Positions 46,940 to 58,743 of a stretch of DNA of 64,000 bases are shown here, one piece after another. Source of the stretch: Sodiomyces alkalinus F11. Taxonomy: Eukaryota; Ascomycota; Sordariomycetes; Glomerellales; Plectosphaerellaceae. Below the pieces are notes generated by a model. That model was not told where the DNA came from and did no database searches. It saw only the letters and a program-made list of their open reading frames with translations. The stretch is taken from NCBI RefSeq assembly GCF_003711515.1, contig NW_021167090.1, positions 1,040,626 to 1,104,625 of the forward strand. Direction: 5' to 3'. Within the stretch, counting starts at the first letter, position 1, and each line of letters begins with the position of its first letter. Made by a program: the position numbers and the translations under genes.

Positions 46940-47630
46940 GAGTAATACAGCTTCGTAATTAATATCTACGGATATACCTACCTACCTACAACGTATAAAG
47001 TAAGGTATTGTTCAGCCACTTATATAATATTATAATGCCCTGGCAAACCTTATGCATCTATCTTGTCGCATGCCCTTAGCCACCTTGTCCAGGTGTGACA
47101 AACTATATTATATTAGACTTATAGAGTACCTTGATCCTATATATCCATACTTATTTCCCCTTATTTTTCCTGATGGTTAGATATCCCCGTGAAGTACCAC
47201 GAACTTCACTTAGATAAATATATACATAATTTTCTGCACCTTATTTGTGTTCTAACACATCTCACCCTGCATGGTTGCTTATGAGGAAACCCTTATAATT
47301 ACGGCCACTTTTGAAGGTTTCTTGGCCTAACGTCCCTAATCCCTGCAACGGGTATTCCCCCAGCCTCCCGCGCACTGGGATTATTCATATTTTTCGGAGA
47401 GTGGCATAAATATGGGATAACTGATAATACTCCGGTTAACCGGCGAACAACGCATGTTCTTTTGTATTATGCATTATGCATTATGCATTATGCATTATGC
47501 ATTATGCTCTGAAGATAAATTCAAGAGCCGGGAACAGCTTGGTGCTGTTGGTGATCTTGGCGAATACTATTTCTTTTAACAATATATTTATATGTACAAC
47601 ATATCTATCCATAGACGGTGTCCCTTCCCC
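46940..47630. other. AT-rich island
   Basis: Composition shifts sharply towards A/T (TATATAATATTATAATG, CTATATTATATTAG, ATAAATATATACATAATT) compared with flanking DNA. No reading frame survives. The pattern fits an old repeat decayed by C-to-T mutation, as in RIP, but no terminal repeats or transposase relics could be recognised. Confidence 0.45.
47466..47507. repeat. ATTATGC tandem repeat, six copies
   Basis: Six perfect copies of a 7-mer within the AT-rich island. The overlapping TGCAT units also form ATGCAT palindromes. Confidence 0.95.
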
Positions 47631-48724
47631 GGGATCGGAACAAGCACCGACCGATCGTCACGATAATCCTTCGGCCTGTGCCGGGTGCTAGGTACATGTG
47701 ATTTATACGTGTACGGCAAGATGTACAAAGTATGGGACTCTTGGGCCCCCAATTACAATCATTTCTCGGCGAAGACCGGCTGATCCAGTCCCGGATAACT
47801 CCAACAAGCAAGCCCCCTGGAGTTTCTTGTTGTTCCACGCTGTGTAACGTTGTAAGATTGGGATATCCGTACGTTCTACTTGCGTGGACGCGGACGGCCG
47901 AAGTACATATGGTACCTAAGGTACCTACCTTACTTCGTACGAAGTACCTTAGTAGGTGTACAGAGTACCGTGGTTGCAAGGTTCCTGCGACAGAGTACGA
48001 AGCATGTACCATCCTTGCTGCGTTGCAGCGAGACGAGGCGAGGCCCCGGCTCTCCTCCGTGCTCCGGGCTCCGTACCACACGGAGTTTTTTCCTTCATTT
48101 TGGATGAGAAAGGGAAAGGAAAGGCTCCGATAATAAACGTGGCGTTGGAACTTGCTTACATAGACGAAAGGGTAATTAATCGTTAATAGTTGGGAGATGG
48201 GAAGACAAGCCACAATTTTCCGTCGGTTGTCAGACGGGCAGAATCGGTTAATGATCGGCCCTTGTCCCTTGCCCCTTGGCTTTTGGCCCCTTGGTGCCAG
48301 GGATATAAAACACGATGGATGAACCGATGGATCTCGGGCATCGTCTACATGTACCCCCCGGACCCGTCAAGCTTTGTTTCTCATCCCTACCTACACTACT
48401 TCGTCTAAAGTACGTGGACCATGCATGTGCACACCGTGACCAAAGTCCCATTCTGATTAATTAAGGGCTAGGTAGGTCATCCAGTATTTTGTACGATATA
48501 CGAAGTCCGTAGTCCGTACTCCGTATCAGACAAAGCGAGAGACAAAGCAAGCGGCGGAGATCCCGACTCCACACCATGAACAAAGGGAGCGGACCGTTTC
48601 AAGGCAACAGTTGAAGTAAGTAGGCATCCGCATGGCCTTGGGGGTAATTCGAATAGGTAGGTAATAATAATTATATGCGGGACACGCACGCGGGCTGTGA
48701 CCTTCCGCGGGCCAAGTGTTGCCC

Positions 48725-48744
48725 GTCTCGTCTCGTCTCGTCTC
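48725..48744. repeat. GTCTC tandem repeat, four copies
   Basis: Four perfect pentamer copies in intergenic DNA. Confidence 0.85.
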
Positions 48745-51700
48745 GTGCCAGCCGGGGAAACCGCGGGCTCGACCACAGCGTTGCGAATCGGGGTTCTCTC
48801 GGTTATGCCGGCGAAACCCACGCATGAAACCCCGAGGGCCGGCGATCGGGACTGCAAGCAGCACGCACCACCACGTACAACGTATGTACGTTGCAACACG
48901 CAGGACGCACCGCGCAGCATGCATGTCCGTGATGATCCATGTGCATGTGCGCCGGTGCGTCCCCATCACACGTGCCCCCTTGCTCCGTCCCGGAGACGCT
49001 TTGGAGATGAGGCGAGGGGAGAAAGGTTAGGATGATGAAACAGAAACGGTACTGGCGGGGGCTGAGTGCCGGTGCCGGGGTTGGTTGCGCCAGCCAACGT
49101 CTGTCCTAGTTATTGGCCCTTGGGAGTGAGATTTTTGACTCGTAAATAAAGACGGCGGAGAAGGTCGTGGTGATGGAGAGAAGGGAGAAGGATTACTCTC
49201 TCTTCTTTTTGTTCTCCTTCCCTTCTTCTCCCTCCTGATCCCAATGCAGTCAAGGCTCCCGTTGCCCCGTTCGGGGCGGGCGGACGAGAGTCATCTACGT
49301 GCATCTTGGGTGCTTCGTGTGGTAGCATAGGACATGGCCGGTCGGGGGTAAGAAAGGCTTCATACATGCAGCCATCACGAGGATCCCACGCGGTCAATGT
49401 TCCACGGCAGAGATCTAAAGACAGCGTGTATTATGTCAAGGAGATACCAGGTCTGGCCGCAGAGATATGGGATGGTGTCTTGACTAACACTTTCTTTTCT
49501 TTTTGTAAAAGTTTCGGTACTGCCATGGGCCTTCTGTTAGTCGTACCGGGGGAGAGAGTACCTTAATTAAATGATGCCCTTGATAGCCGCGTGGCGCGGG
49601 AGATGAAGGGTTGTGGGACGGATGTTTCGTAGGTATGAGTACCTATGGGTTTGTCAGACGGGAGATGATGATTAACACGCTGTTAGATGAGACAGTTGGG
49701 GTGGGGGTCGTTCTTAAAGCAGACTGTTGCTTTGGTATTTTCGTATATCATGGTGGTTTTCAACGTACGGACTACGGAGTGGAAAGTCATTACCTTAAAC
49801 TCATGCGCGGTCTCTCTCTCTTGCCTCGTGCTCCCCCGGACGCAGTGTGCCGAAGACAACCGCCCCGCCGAAATCCACACTGTACCTTGCCGCAGCCGAT
49901 GCCACGCTCCGAAGTCCGCAAAGGGAACAAAGGGGCTCATGTACCTGCCTAAGCCTAAGGTAAGGTAGGTAGGTATCAGAAAAGCTAGGTTACCTACCAC
50001 CCGCTAATAAACAGTCGTTGCATCTTTGGACGGAGCATGCCTGAAGTAATAGGATACGGACATAGAAATCTCCCGTAATTACGGAGCAGTTGAATACGAT
50101 TCCTACTTCCTTAGCATCACGCTGTTTGGGTGTCTACCTTACCTTACGTAAGGTAGGTACTTTCCCTGGATAGCTTGCCCTTGGCAAATATACTACATAT
50201 AGCCGTGCTTTTTATTGCAGGGGAGGAGCGATCCGAGAACACCTGCCCCGCACTTGCCAGGAAAGCACTTCAGGCACTCTATCGCAGCGTTGATGTAAGG
50301 TAGCCTCCAACTAACCGGTGACCGTGGTCATCTCTCCTACCCCACCTCCACTGTCCTGTACACCTACACCTATTTTGAGCGCACTCTGCTTTTTCGTCGT
50401 CTTTTCCCATTAGCAATTATCGACTTCGGCGCCGTTCCAGATATTCTGCTTCACATTACCGACTCACTACGACGGGATAAACCCCACTATGGGAACTAAT
50501 GTACCTTACCTTACGTTGTAAGCGTTGTCCTGCCTACTGGGAGCCCCCTTGATTCCCAAACTCGTGCAACATACCAGGACTCGGGCTCTCATCACTAATC
50601 GTTTTCTTCCTTCAACTAGTCGTACATTGTACGTTGTACAATTGGACGAATATACGCCCGGGTCATTTCGGTAGCCCCTCATGGCTCAAGACAGCTACAA
50701 GGATCTTGACTCGCCAACGAATGCCTGAAATGACCCAAAAGACTTGATCCTGGACCCCTAACTGGGCCCCACGCACAGGCGCAGGCATGATTGGACTCTG
50801 ACGCCCAATTTCCCCAAGTAGATCACTCCCTTCATTGGGTAGGCAAAGGGAATTAGGTGCCGATGTGAGTGACCATTATTCACCTTAGCTTGCTGGCGAG
50901 CTGGACTTGGACTGGGAGACTTGGACTGGGACGGACAGGACTCCGTACGTGTACTACACTAACACAAGACTAACACTAACAGCGATGGTTGGGACGACGG
51001 CGGGACCCAACGAGCGAGCCAACGTCGAAATCGAACTCATCGCAACAGCCTATTGTCCGAAGTCCCGAGCTCTGACGTCGTACCCCGTCGGCGTTGCACC
51101 CAATTCGTCCGCCTCGACCCGTGGCTTCGTGCTCCTTGTTCTTCCGCTGATTTTACTCGGCAATTACTCCGCTTCGGGCAACCAGGCTTACCCCCGTCAG
51201 GCCCATCTCCCATCTTTGTACGCTGTACAAAAGTACTCGGTATGAAGCATTGGCTCAGGATACCCACGGTTACATCGCCTGGCTGTGCCGAACTCTCCGA
51301 GCAGGCTCTTTGTCGACTTCTCGAATGGCCCCGGTCCTTGCCCCCTCATTCCCCACCACCACTATCGCACCCTGGCGCAGACTTTGTCCTCAGTCGGGAT
51401 ATTTCCTCAGCCAAGCCTCTGGGGGGGGGGGGGCCTGGGATGCAGCCTTTGGATCCTTTGGAACGACATTGGGCCCAGCAGGGCCTGTACCCTCCTCCCT
51501 CTCTGTCTCTCCCTCTCTTGCCTCGTCTGGCATGGCATGTAATGACCTTCCTAAGGTTGTGTCACACTACTATATCCCCATAGGATCCTCTGCCCGCTGT
51601 GCGGAATCCTCCAGACTTTCGTTGGTGCGGATGGGGCAGCTTACTTATCCAGCTGTGGTGTGTTGCCTTTTTTCGGCAACCTGCAGGTGAGTGCACGTAA

Positions 51701-52049
51701 TCGCCGTCTTCCAAAGGGTCATGTGGGGACACGGGGGCAGACAGAAGCCGACTGGAGCACTGCTGTCCACGTCGTCATACGGACCCGCGTATCCAAGAAA
51801 CAATGAAGCGGGCGGCGGGTAAGGAGAGAAGGAGAAGAGAAAAAGAAAAGAAGAAAAACAAAAGAAGAAAAACAAAAGAAGAAAAAGAAAAGAAGAAAAT
51901 AAGAAGAAGAAAATAAGAAGAAAAAGACCCAGCAAGACACACCGAACTGGCCGCGGACCCTGCACCGGGCCATGCCAACATACCGACATACTTCGAGCGT
52001 CGTACTTACTGCCTGCTTCGTCGAGGCATGTCCGTCAGCAGCCGCCCGT

Positions 52050-52072
52050 CACACACACACACACACACACAC
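52050..52072. repeat. (CA)n microsatellite
   Basis: About eleven CA units in intergenic DNA. Confidence 0.9.
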
Positions 52073-53021
52073 CGTTACGCGGCATCCACCTCACCAGATC
52101 ACGTCGCACGTTCCGCACGTTCCCACGCGGCATCCAAACTGGGTATGCCAAGCGCTGTGCACATGAGAGAGTGGTGTCCTTTGCAGGGGGCTTGGTTCGA
52201 CCCGGACGGGGCTGGGTCAGAAAAGAACCCCCATCACGAAACATGAAGCGCGGCCCGCCAGCACCGGCATCATCCCCGAGAGGCCCAAAGGTGTCCGACC
52301 GTCATGGGATCGGAAACAGGCGCACCGACGCGGAGTGTTCTGTTCTCCTCGGCCGTTTGAATGAAATGAAACAACTCTGTACGAATAGGGGCACCTATTT
52401 CGGTACATACTGTGGAGGTCTCTCTCCCTTGCCTGGTCTGGTCTCTGCAACAAGAACACACACAGAATGGAGCATGATCCTAAAATAGGACTGGACTGAA
52501 GACGGGGTTGGTCCCATTCCCCACCCACCTCCCACGGAACTGACTTGCCTGGGTAGGCAGCCGAACGAATTAATCTAGTTGTACTTACGTTGTACGAATT
52601 ACACAACAGGGAGCGGAGCCGTGGAGCTCAAGAATGGTCGATGGCGGCCATGATGTCTTTCACTGTGCTACTCCCACAGCCATCGGCGATGAACAATGTT
52701 GGGAGTTATGGGAGCTGTTAGCCCCCTATAACGTATAACGTCCCCTACCTACCGGTCTCCTTTCTTGTCTAATTACACTACTGTACCCTGCTAGTCTAGG
52801 GTTGGTTCATGGTTCATGGGGGTCCGGCCCCCGTCGGATCTGGGCTCCACGTTCATGGACTGGACCAGAACCGTACATACATATGCGACGAATGGCGGCC
52901 GGCAACATCAAAACCAGCCTATGCCAGTCACCAAACGAAAGGCAAAAGAAAGAAGGGGGGGACGATCGGTCCATTATTTTATCCTCCCGAGCTCCATACC
53001 GGCCGGCAGACGAATAATATA

Positions 53022-53062
53022 GGACGGGGACAGACGGGGACAGACGGGACAGACGGGGACAC
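53022..53062. repeat. GGGGACAGAC tandem repeat, about four copies
   Basis: Imperfect decamer array with one copy shortened by one G. Confidence 0.85.
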
Positions 53063-54630
53063 CAAGTTCGGGAGCCTCTCCACAACGCCAGGCCACACCT
53101 ACTAACGATCCCCGGAGAGCCCCGGATTCAGTCAGGCCTTGGATTCATCCACGAAAGAACCAACACCAACAGGCCTTGGTTAGGTGGGCTCGCTGTATTC
53201 GTTATTACTGACCCCTGTTATAGCCCTGGTCCATCAGCTGAGGCTGTGTGTGGTGTACGGGTACACTACCTTATCTTCCCCTATCTTCTCACAGGAACAG
53301 GTCCGGTCCTGGTGAATGCGAATACGCTGTAGGTAGCACCACACCCCCTTTCGTGGCACTGAGGACCGGCGGCAGCAGCAGCATGGCCTAGGGTCGGGTC
53401 ACAGGCATCTAACCTGCCCCCCTTGCCCCCGCCCCCCTGCTCCCCTGCCCCCTGGCTTCATGTTGCTTAGCCCCTTGCTGCTTATGCGCATGTGCCCTGT
53501 CCCGAGATCTGTGTCTTCCCTCCTCCGTTTCCTCCCTGATCTTCATACCTACAACGTACAACGTACCTACCTAGCACTTGTTCATGGCAGCTCCGACGTC
53601 TCTTTTCTCAACCCCCCCCCTGTCGTCTCGTCTCGTCACCGGTCCCCCCTTTTTCCCTTCCTCTCCACATTCTGTGCCCCCCCCTCCCCCTTGTGGTAGA
53701 TACCCAGGCTTGTTTCTTCGTGTTCTCCCTCCCTCCACCAAACACTGTCACTTTGCCATTCGCACCCGACGTAAGTACATGTCTTCTGACGATAGTTCGT
53801 GCACCTCGCTCAACTCACTCGATTTCACTCTTGTCGAACCCACCCCACCAAAAAACAGGACGACAGCACGCTGTATTCCTGACCTGGCAGATTGCAGATT
53901 GCAGTCCATCAGAACTCACTATTCTCATCATCTCATCATCTCATGGCACGCCACATCTTGCGATAACAGCTACGGCTCACGGCGCATGACGACCCGCTCC
54001 GGTTTCCCAGACACTCGACTCGACCCCGTCAACGCGACGGGTCACGGCCTATCAAGACGCTGCCGCGGGGGTAGTCGGACGAAGCACGAATAGAATATAC
54101 CTCGACCGTTCTCGCGCGACCGGCACCCGGACCATCGGTCTCCGACCTGCATTCCCAGAAAAACCCTCCCCGTGCGACGGGCTTTCGACCGCCAGCAAGT
54201 CGCCAGCAGTCAGTCGTCCCGGTCCAACTTCACCGGAACTGGAGCAAGCTGCAAGCTGCAAGCTGCACATAGACGTCGGCCACCCACCCTGCCTGCCCTG
54301 ACGCAACTTCACATCCCTTCCGGCCCAGCCAACCTACGGGCGCTTGCTCCCCTACCAGGTGCCCCGTATAACTATACAGTTTGCCCCGTCGTTTTCCCTC
54401 CCCACCCCGTCTTCCTAGCGGCCGGAGGTGGGTTTGGGCTTGGGTTTGCTTTGCGTCTGCTTGTCTCTCTGGGTAAGCTGTGCTGTTCTGTTCTGTGCTG
54501 TTCTGTGCTGTGCCCTGATCTGCCGTGCATCCTCAGGGGTCCTGGCGGAACTTTCTCCGGAAAGTTCGACACAGAAAACCCCCCTCCCCTGAATAAGCCG
54601 TCCCATTTCCGTGGCTGGCGGTCCCACGAC

Positions 54631-57294
54631 ATGGCAGCCTCTTCCCATCATCATCACCACCACCACAGCCACAGCCACAACCACAACCACAACCACTCCC
54701 CGTATCCCCGATCGCCAAACCCGTCGACGCGGTCGTACGACTCTTCGTCTGTCTCTTCTTCTGCGACGTCGCCCAAGCCCACAAGCCAGTACTTGGCTAG
54801 AGGCGTGATGAACGCGGGCCCCAGGACCACGGCGGCGCCGCCCCCTCAAAACATCGGCATTCCACCGCGCCACCCCATGAACCAGACCCCCTTCCAGCCA
54901 TACACGCCTGTCACCACTGGTCCCCCGCCCACGGGCCGGGAATCGCTCGTCGACTCGGTTGCCGCCACACCCGGGCCCTCGAACGCGACGCTGCCGTCCA
55001 TGTCCCAGGCCCAGAAGCGCGCCTACCGACAGAGGAGGAAGGACCCGAGCTGCGATGCCTGTCGGGAGAGGAAGGTGAAATGCGACGCCACCGAGACGAC
55101 CAGCTGCTCCGAGTGCTCGAGCCGGAACGTCAAGTGCCAGTTCACCAAGGAGACGAACCGACGCATGTCGTCCATCAAACAGGTACAGGACCTGGAGAAG
55201 CAGATGGAGCGCCTGAAGAGGAACAACAGCAGCCTCCGGCGCATGCTGCAAGAGCGAGACGGGACGATGGACGTCGATGCCGCCGCCGACATGATGCTCG
55301 ACCAGCTACCCCTACCCCTACCCCCCCAGCTGCCCGAGATGGGCGCCAACCCGAAACGCAAGAAACGCCCGCCGCCCATCCACGACCTACCCAAGGCCCG
55401 GTCCGACCTGCGCACCTTCTCGAGGGGCATATGGAAGTCGCCCGTCCAGCACCGGGACCCGGGACCGCCACCCGGCCCCCTCTTTGACCCGGCGCGACCC
55501 GAGCTGCCTCCGAGGCAGACGGCCGACCAGTTGCTGCACGCATACTACGGCTCGGCGCATACCATGTTCCCCATTCTCCACTGGCCGACCTTCTCGGCCG
55601 GCGTCGACGACGTGTACCGGCCGGGACACGCCAGGTCGGCCCGGCCCGCCTGGCTCTCCACATTCTTCGCCGCCTTGGCCCTCGGGAGCCTCTTCAGCAC
55701 GGACCCTCACCGTGTATACCGCGCCGCCGAGCTGCTGGAGGCGGCGCGGAGCATGGTCGACCCTTGGAACAACGACTACGTCCTGGAGAACGCCCGGTCG
55801 CTCCTCCTCATTACCGTGTGCCTCAACGAGATGAATCTCAAGTCGGCAGCGTGGACGTGGCTGGGCAGCGCCGTCCGCGTGGGTCAGGATCTCGAGCTCT
55901 ACTCCGAATCGGGGCCCTGGCCCGTCATCGAGGGCGAGATGCGACGGAGAGTCTGGTGGACGACGTATATTCTAGACCGGTCTCTTGCGCTGGAGCTGGG
56001 GAAGCCCGTCATGATCGACGATGACGACTGCGACGTTTCCCTCCCGGCCGGCGTCGACGACCATTACATCCACGAGGGGGGGATTGTGGTACCACCGGGC
56101 CGGGAGCCGCTGAACCACTCCCTGTTGGCCATCATCAACGTTGTCCGGTCTTACTCGGCGCTCATCAAGACCGTTGCGGCGCCCATGGTGGCGCCCGCAC
56201 GACTGGCCACCTTCGACCAACACCTCGCCACCTGCTGCCGGGGCTTCCCCCCGGCCTGCGACGCCGCGAGTTCCGCCCCCCTGTCCCCGCACCTACTCGC
56301 GCCTTATACCTACGTCCTCCACGCCCGGCTGGTGCTTCACCGGCACAACCTCGCCCCGTCGTGTCCTCCCGAAGCGCGCATGACGGCCATTGAGCAGTGC
56401 ACGCACACGGCGCTGGAGACGGCGTCCCTGGTCTCCCGGACGACGGGTGCCCTGGCCGATGGGGCGACGGCGCTCTTGACCGCTCATATATTCCGCTGCG
56501 CCTTGTTCCTGCTCCTGACCGGTCACTGGGACCACGCCGTCACCTGCGTCCGGGCCCTTGCCTCCATCGACACGAGACGGGACGTCGCCGTCCCCTGCGG
56601 CCGGTTCCTCGCCTTCTTCGTCGCGGCCCTCGGTTCCAAGCGCGCCGAATACGCCTCCCTCGTAGCAGCTCGCGCCACGCCGCCGACGAAGCCGTCCTTT
56701 GGCGGCGCACCGCTCCCGCAAGCCGGACCCCGGGCCCTCCAAGACGCGCTCCTGCGCGACGAGGAACTCCTCGCCCATGTCAGCGCAGACCTCCAGGCGG
56801 TGCCGCATTGCGCCTGGGTCTGGGCCGGAGGCGAGCGCGATGCCGTCCTGTCCCCGTCCTCGCCGGGCTCTGCTTCGAACTCGACGCCCGGAGGCGTGGG
56901 GGGCGGTCTCTTCAGTATCCAGCAGAGGACGGGACTCACGGCGGAGGAGAACCGGGACTGGGGAGGCTGGGAACGGCTGGATGCTGCGGTCAGGGGGTTC
57001 GCTTCTGGTAATACGACGCCGACTCCTTCGACGTCGACAGCTACGGCGGCACCGACGGCACCGACGACGACGGCGATCACGACGTGGAACCCGTCTGGTG
57101 GGCCGGCTGTTGTCAAGGTCGAGGCCGGAACGGGAATAGGGGTCGCACTACCGCCACCACCACTGCCGCCGTCTCATCCCACTACGTCGAGCGGCCCCAG
57201 CTTGACTAATGCGCCGGCCAATACGGCGAACAGCCCTACGGCGAGGAGCGCGTCCCGGCCTCAGGATCGGCTGAGCATTGCCAACATCATTTGA
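54631..57294 (+). CDS. Zn2Cys6 fungal transcription factor
   Basis: Predicted 887-residue nuclear regulator read as one exon. An N-terminal histidine-rich tract (seven His, then alternating S/H and N/H) lies near residues 5-21. The binuclear zinc cluster spans residues 141-169 with spacing CX2CX6CX7CX2CX6C (CDACRERKVKCDATETTSC...C...C). A linker and a coiled coil (VQDLEKQMERLKRNNSSLRRML) follow. The middle region matches the fungal-specific transcription-factor domain: ADQLLHAYYGSAHTMFPILH, AAWTWLGSAVRVGQDLELY and RRRVWWTTYILDRSLALELG. The C-terminus is S/T/P-rich. The frame is open upstream to 54172 but the first ATG is at 54631. Target genes unknown; no biosynthetic cluster is adjacent. Confidence 0.87.
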   Translation: MAASSHHHHHHHSHSHNHNHNHSPYPRSPNPSTRSYDSSSVSSSATSPKPTSQYLARGVMNAGPRTTAAPPPQNIGIPPRHPMNQTPFQPYTPVTTGPPPTGRESLVDSVAATPGPSNATLPSMSQAQKRAYRQRRKDPSCDACRERKVKCDATETTSCSECSSRNVKCQFTKETNRRMSSIKQVQDLEKQMERLKRNNSSLRRMLQERDGTMDVDAAADMMLDQLPLPLPPQLPEMGANPKRKKRPPPIHDLPKARSDLRTFSRGIWKSPVQHRDPGPPPGPLFDPARPELPPRQTADQLLHAYYGSAHTMFPILHWPTFSAGVDDVYRPGHARSARPAWLSTFFAALALGSLFSTDPHRVYRAAELLEAARSMVDPWNNDYVLENARSLLLITVCLNEMNLKSAAWTWLGSAVRVGQDLELYSESGPWPVIEGEMRRRVWWTTYILDRSLALELGKPVMIDDDDCDVSLPAGVDDHYIHEGGIVVPPGREPLNHSLLAIINVVRSYSALIKTVAAPMVAPARLATFDQHLATCCRGFPPACDAASSAPLSPHLLAPYTYVLHARLVLHRHNLAPSCPPEARMTAIEQCTHTALETASLVSRTTGALADGATALLTAHIFRCALFLLLTGHWDHAVTCVRALASIDTRRDVAVPCGRFLAFFVAALGSKRAEYASLVAARATPPTKPSFGGAPLPQAGPRALQDALLRDEELLAHVSADLQAVPHCAWVWAGGERDAVLSPSSPGSASNSTPGGVGGGLFSIQQRTGLTAEENRDWGGWERLDAAVRGFASGNTTPTPSTSTATAAPTAPTTTAITTWNPSGGPAVVKVEAGTGIGVALPPPPLPPSHPTTSSGPSLTNAPANTANSPTARSASRPQDRLSIANII

Positions 57295-58743
57295 AGGTGT
57301 ACCGGTACTGCCGTGGATCGATACTGGGGTTTTTTATCCCGTTCTCTTTTTTAGTTTTTACTTCGATGTCGTTTTTTCCGAACGATCTTGACGAAATCAT
57401 GATGACGAAGCATTTGGCACCATCTATCTGGAAGCATTGGAACCGGGGAGCATTACAGGAGCCCATGTATACGAATAGGAGGGGAAGAGCTTTTTCGAAC
57501 ATTTTCGGCGCGACGAGCTTACTGCTTTGGGCACACGGGGTTGATATACGCAACTCTCTTGACCCACGAGCAACAGGACCGGTTCGCATATTGCACATAT
57601 TTTTTGACGGCACTCGGAGTGGTCGGGGTGTTGGGTCTACAACTTGCAACAGCCCTGACTTTACATTCCGATTTTGTTTCCTTTTTTCTTTCCTTTTTTC
57701 TTTTTTTTTTTCGCATTGTTCTTTCAACATTTCGTTCGGCCATCATTATCATTGCATCTCGACGCGTTGGACAAGACTGTCTCTGTCCATTCAGTGCATT
57801 TGAGCTAGAGAACATCGAGAGGGGGTTGGCTTGGAGGAGTCTGGTCTGTCCCCCTTACTGCTAGAGTTAGTGCATAGATGGCGATAATGGACTAAAGGGG
57901 AGCGGAGGTTGGTTTGCCGCTCACACACACACACACACACACACACACTTGAAGTTCTCCTACTGTGCTCTCTTGGGAGGAAAAGTGTTGGGACCCCCAC
58001 CCCAGGACAAGGTCCACACCAAAAAAGAAAAGAAGAAAAAAAAAGTCCGTAAAAGCACGAAGCGAGCTCCGAGAGCCCTGCCCACCTTGGAGATCTCTTA
58101 CGTGTCATGTGAGCGAAACGAGGCATTTCTTGGATTGCGTGATGGGGAGCGTCGGATCTGATTCTGCTTACATTCCGCGCCGCCGTGCCGTGCCGTGCCG
58201 TGCCGTGCCGCCCCATAATGCGATGAAAATAGAACGTGAAAGGACCTGAGTAGGCCGAACAGTCCGAGCAGTCCGAGCAGTCCAAGCAGCGCGATTTGTC
58301 AGAGTCTGCTGGTGGATGATGGATGATGGGGCTGCGTGATCCTTTGACCACGGAGGTTGAATTGCAGTAGATAGACGCAATCATGTAGCTGAAAACACAA
58401 ATTTGGCTTTTCGTCTTTTGTCTTTCCTTCTCGATCCTCGGCATGTATTGGCCAAAGTCTCGAGAAATCCCCCCCTATCCTACCGTGATCCCGGGATAGT
58501 AGCGGGATAGTAGCCATGCCATCTCTCATGCTCCATAGCTATCACGAACCCCCACGCTTTCCCTCTCCTCCTCGTGAGAGAAGGGTATGGATTTCTCGTA
58601 AAGGTCCCCTGAGGTGGGCCAAAACCTGTTTGTCGTGGGACTCATGAGTACGTACATACAATGAAACGCGCTCCCTGTCCAAACACAAAAACAAAACATG
58701 GCTGCCGACCCCGACAACAATGGACCCATTCTTCATTCTTCCT
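57295..58743. other. Convergent 3' region, Zn2Cys6 gene and UFD2
   Basis: About 1.45 kb without a supported gene. It contains T-rich processing-type sequence (57660-57715), a CA microsatellite (57922-57948), a GCCGT pentamer array (58182-58210) and a CAGTCCGAG 9-mer array (58256-58288). Confidence 0.55.
58182..58288. repeat. Two neighbouring short tandem arrays (GCCGT and CAGTCCGAG units)
   Basis: 58182-58210 holds about six copies of GCCGT. 58256-58288 holds nearly four copies of a 9-mer CAGTCCGAG with single changes. They are separated by 45 bp of unique DNA. Confidence 0.85.

Larger units (their letters stand above)
46000..54630. other. 8.6-kb gene-poor region
   Basis: No full-length gene recognised. 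It includes a possible tiny spliced gene (46297-46566) and an AT-rich island (about 46940-47630). It is dense in the dispersed palindromes (46975-46990, 47915-47958, 48500-48528, 49950-49998, 50135-50160, 50500-50520). A purine-rich A/G block lies at 51835-51930 and several microsatellites are present. The last kilobase (53600-54630) is pyrimidine-rich and probably leader plus promoter of the Zn2Cys6 gene. Confidence 0.5.

Noticed and set aside
52190..52210. GGTTCGACCC, resembling a tRNA B box
   Set aside because: No A box, anticodon arm or pairing acceptor stem could be found around it on either strand.
54172..54630. 153-codon N-terminal extension of the Zn2Cys6 factor
   Set aside because: The upstream frame has no ATG; it would start at GTG. 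It is pyrimidine-rich with CTGTTCTGTG repeats, as expected for a leader.
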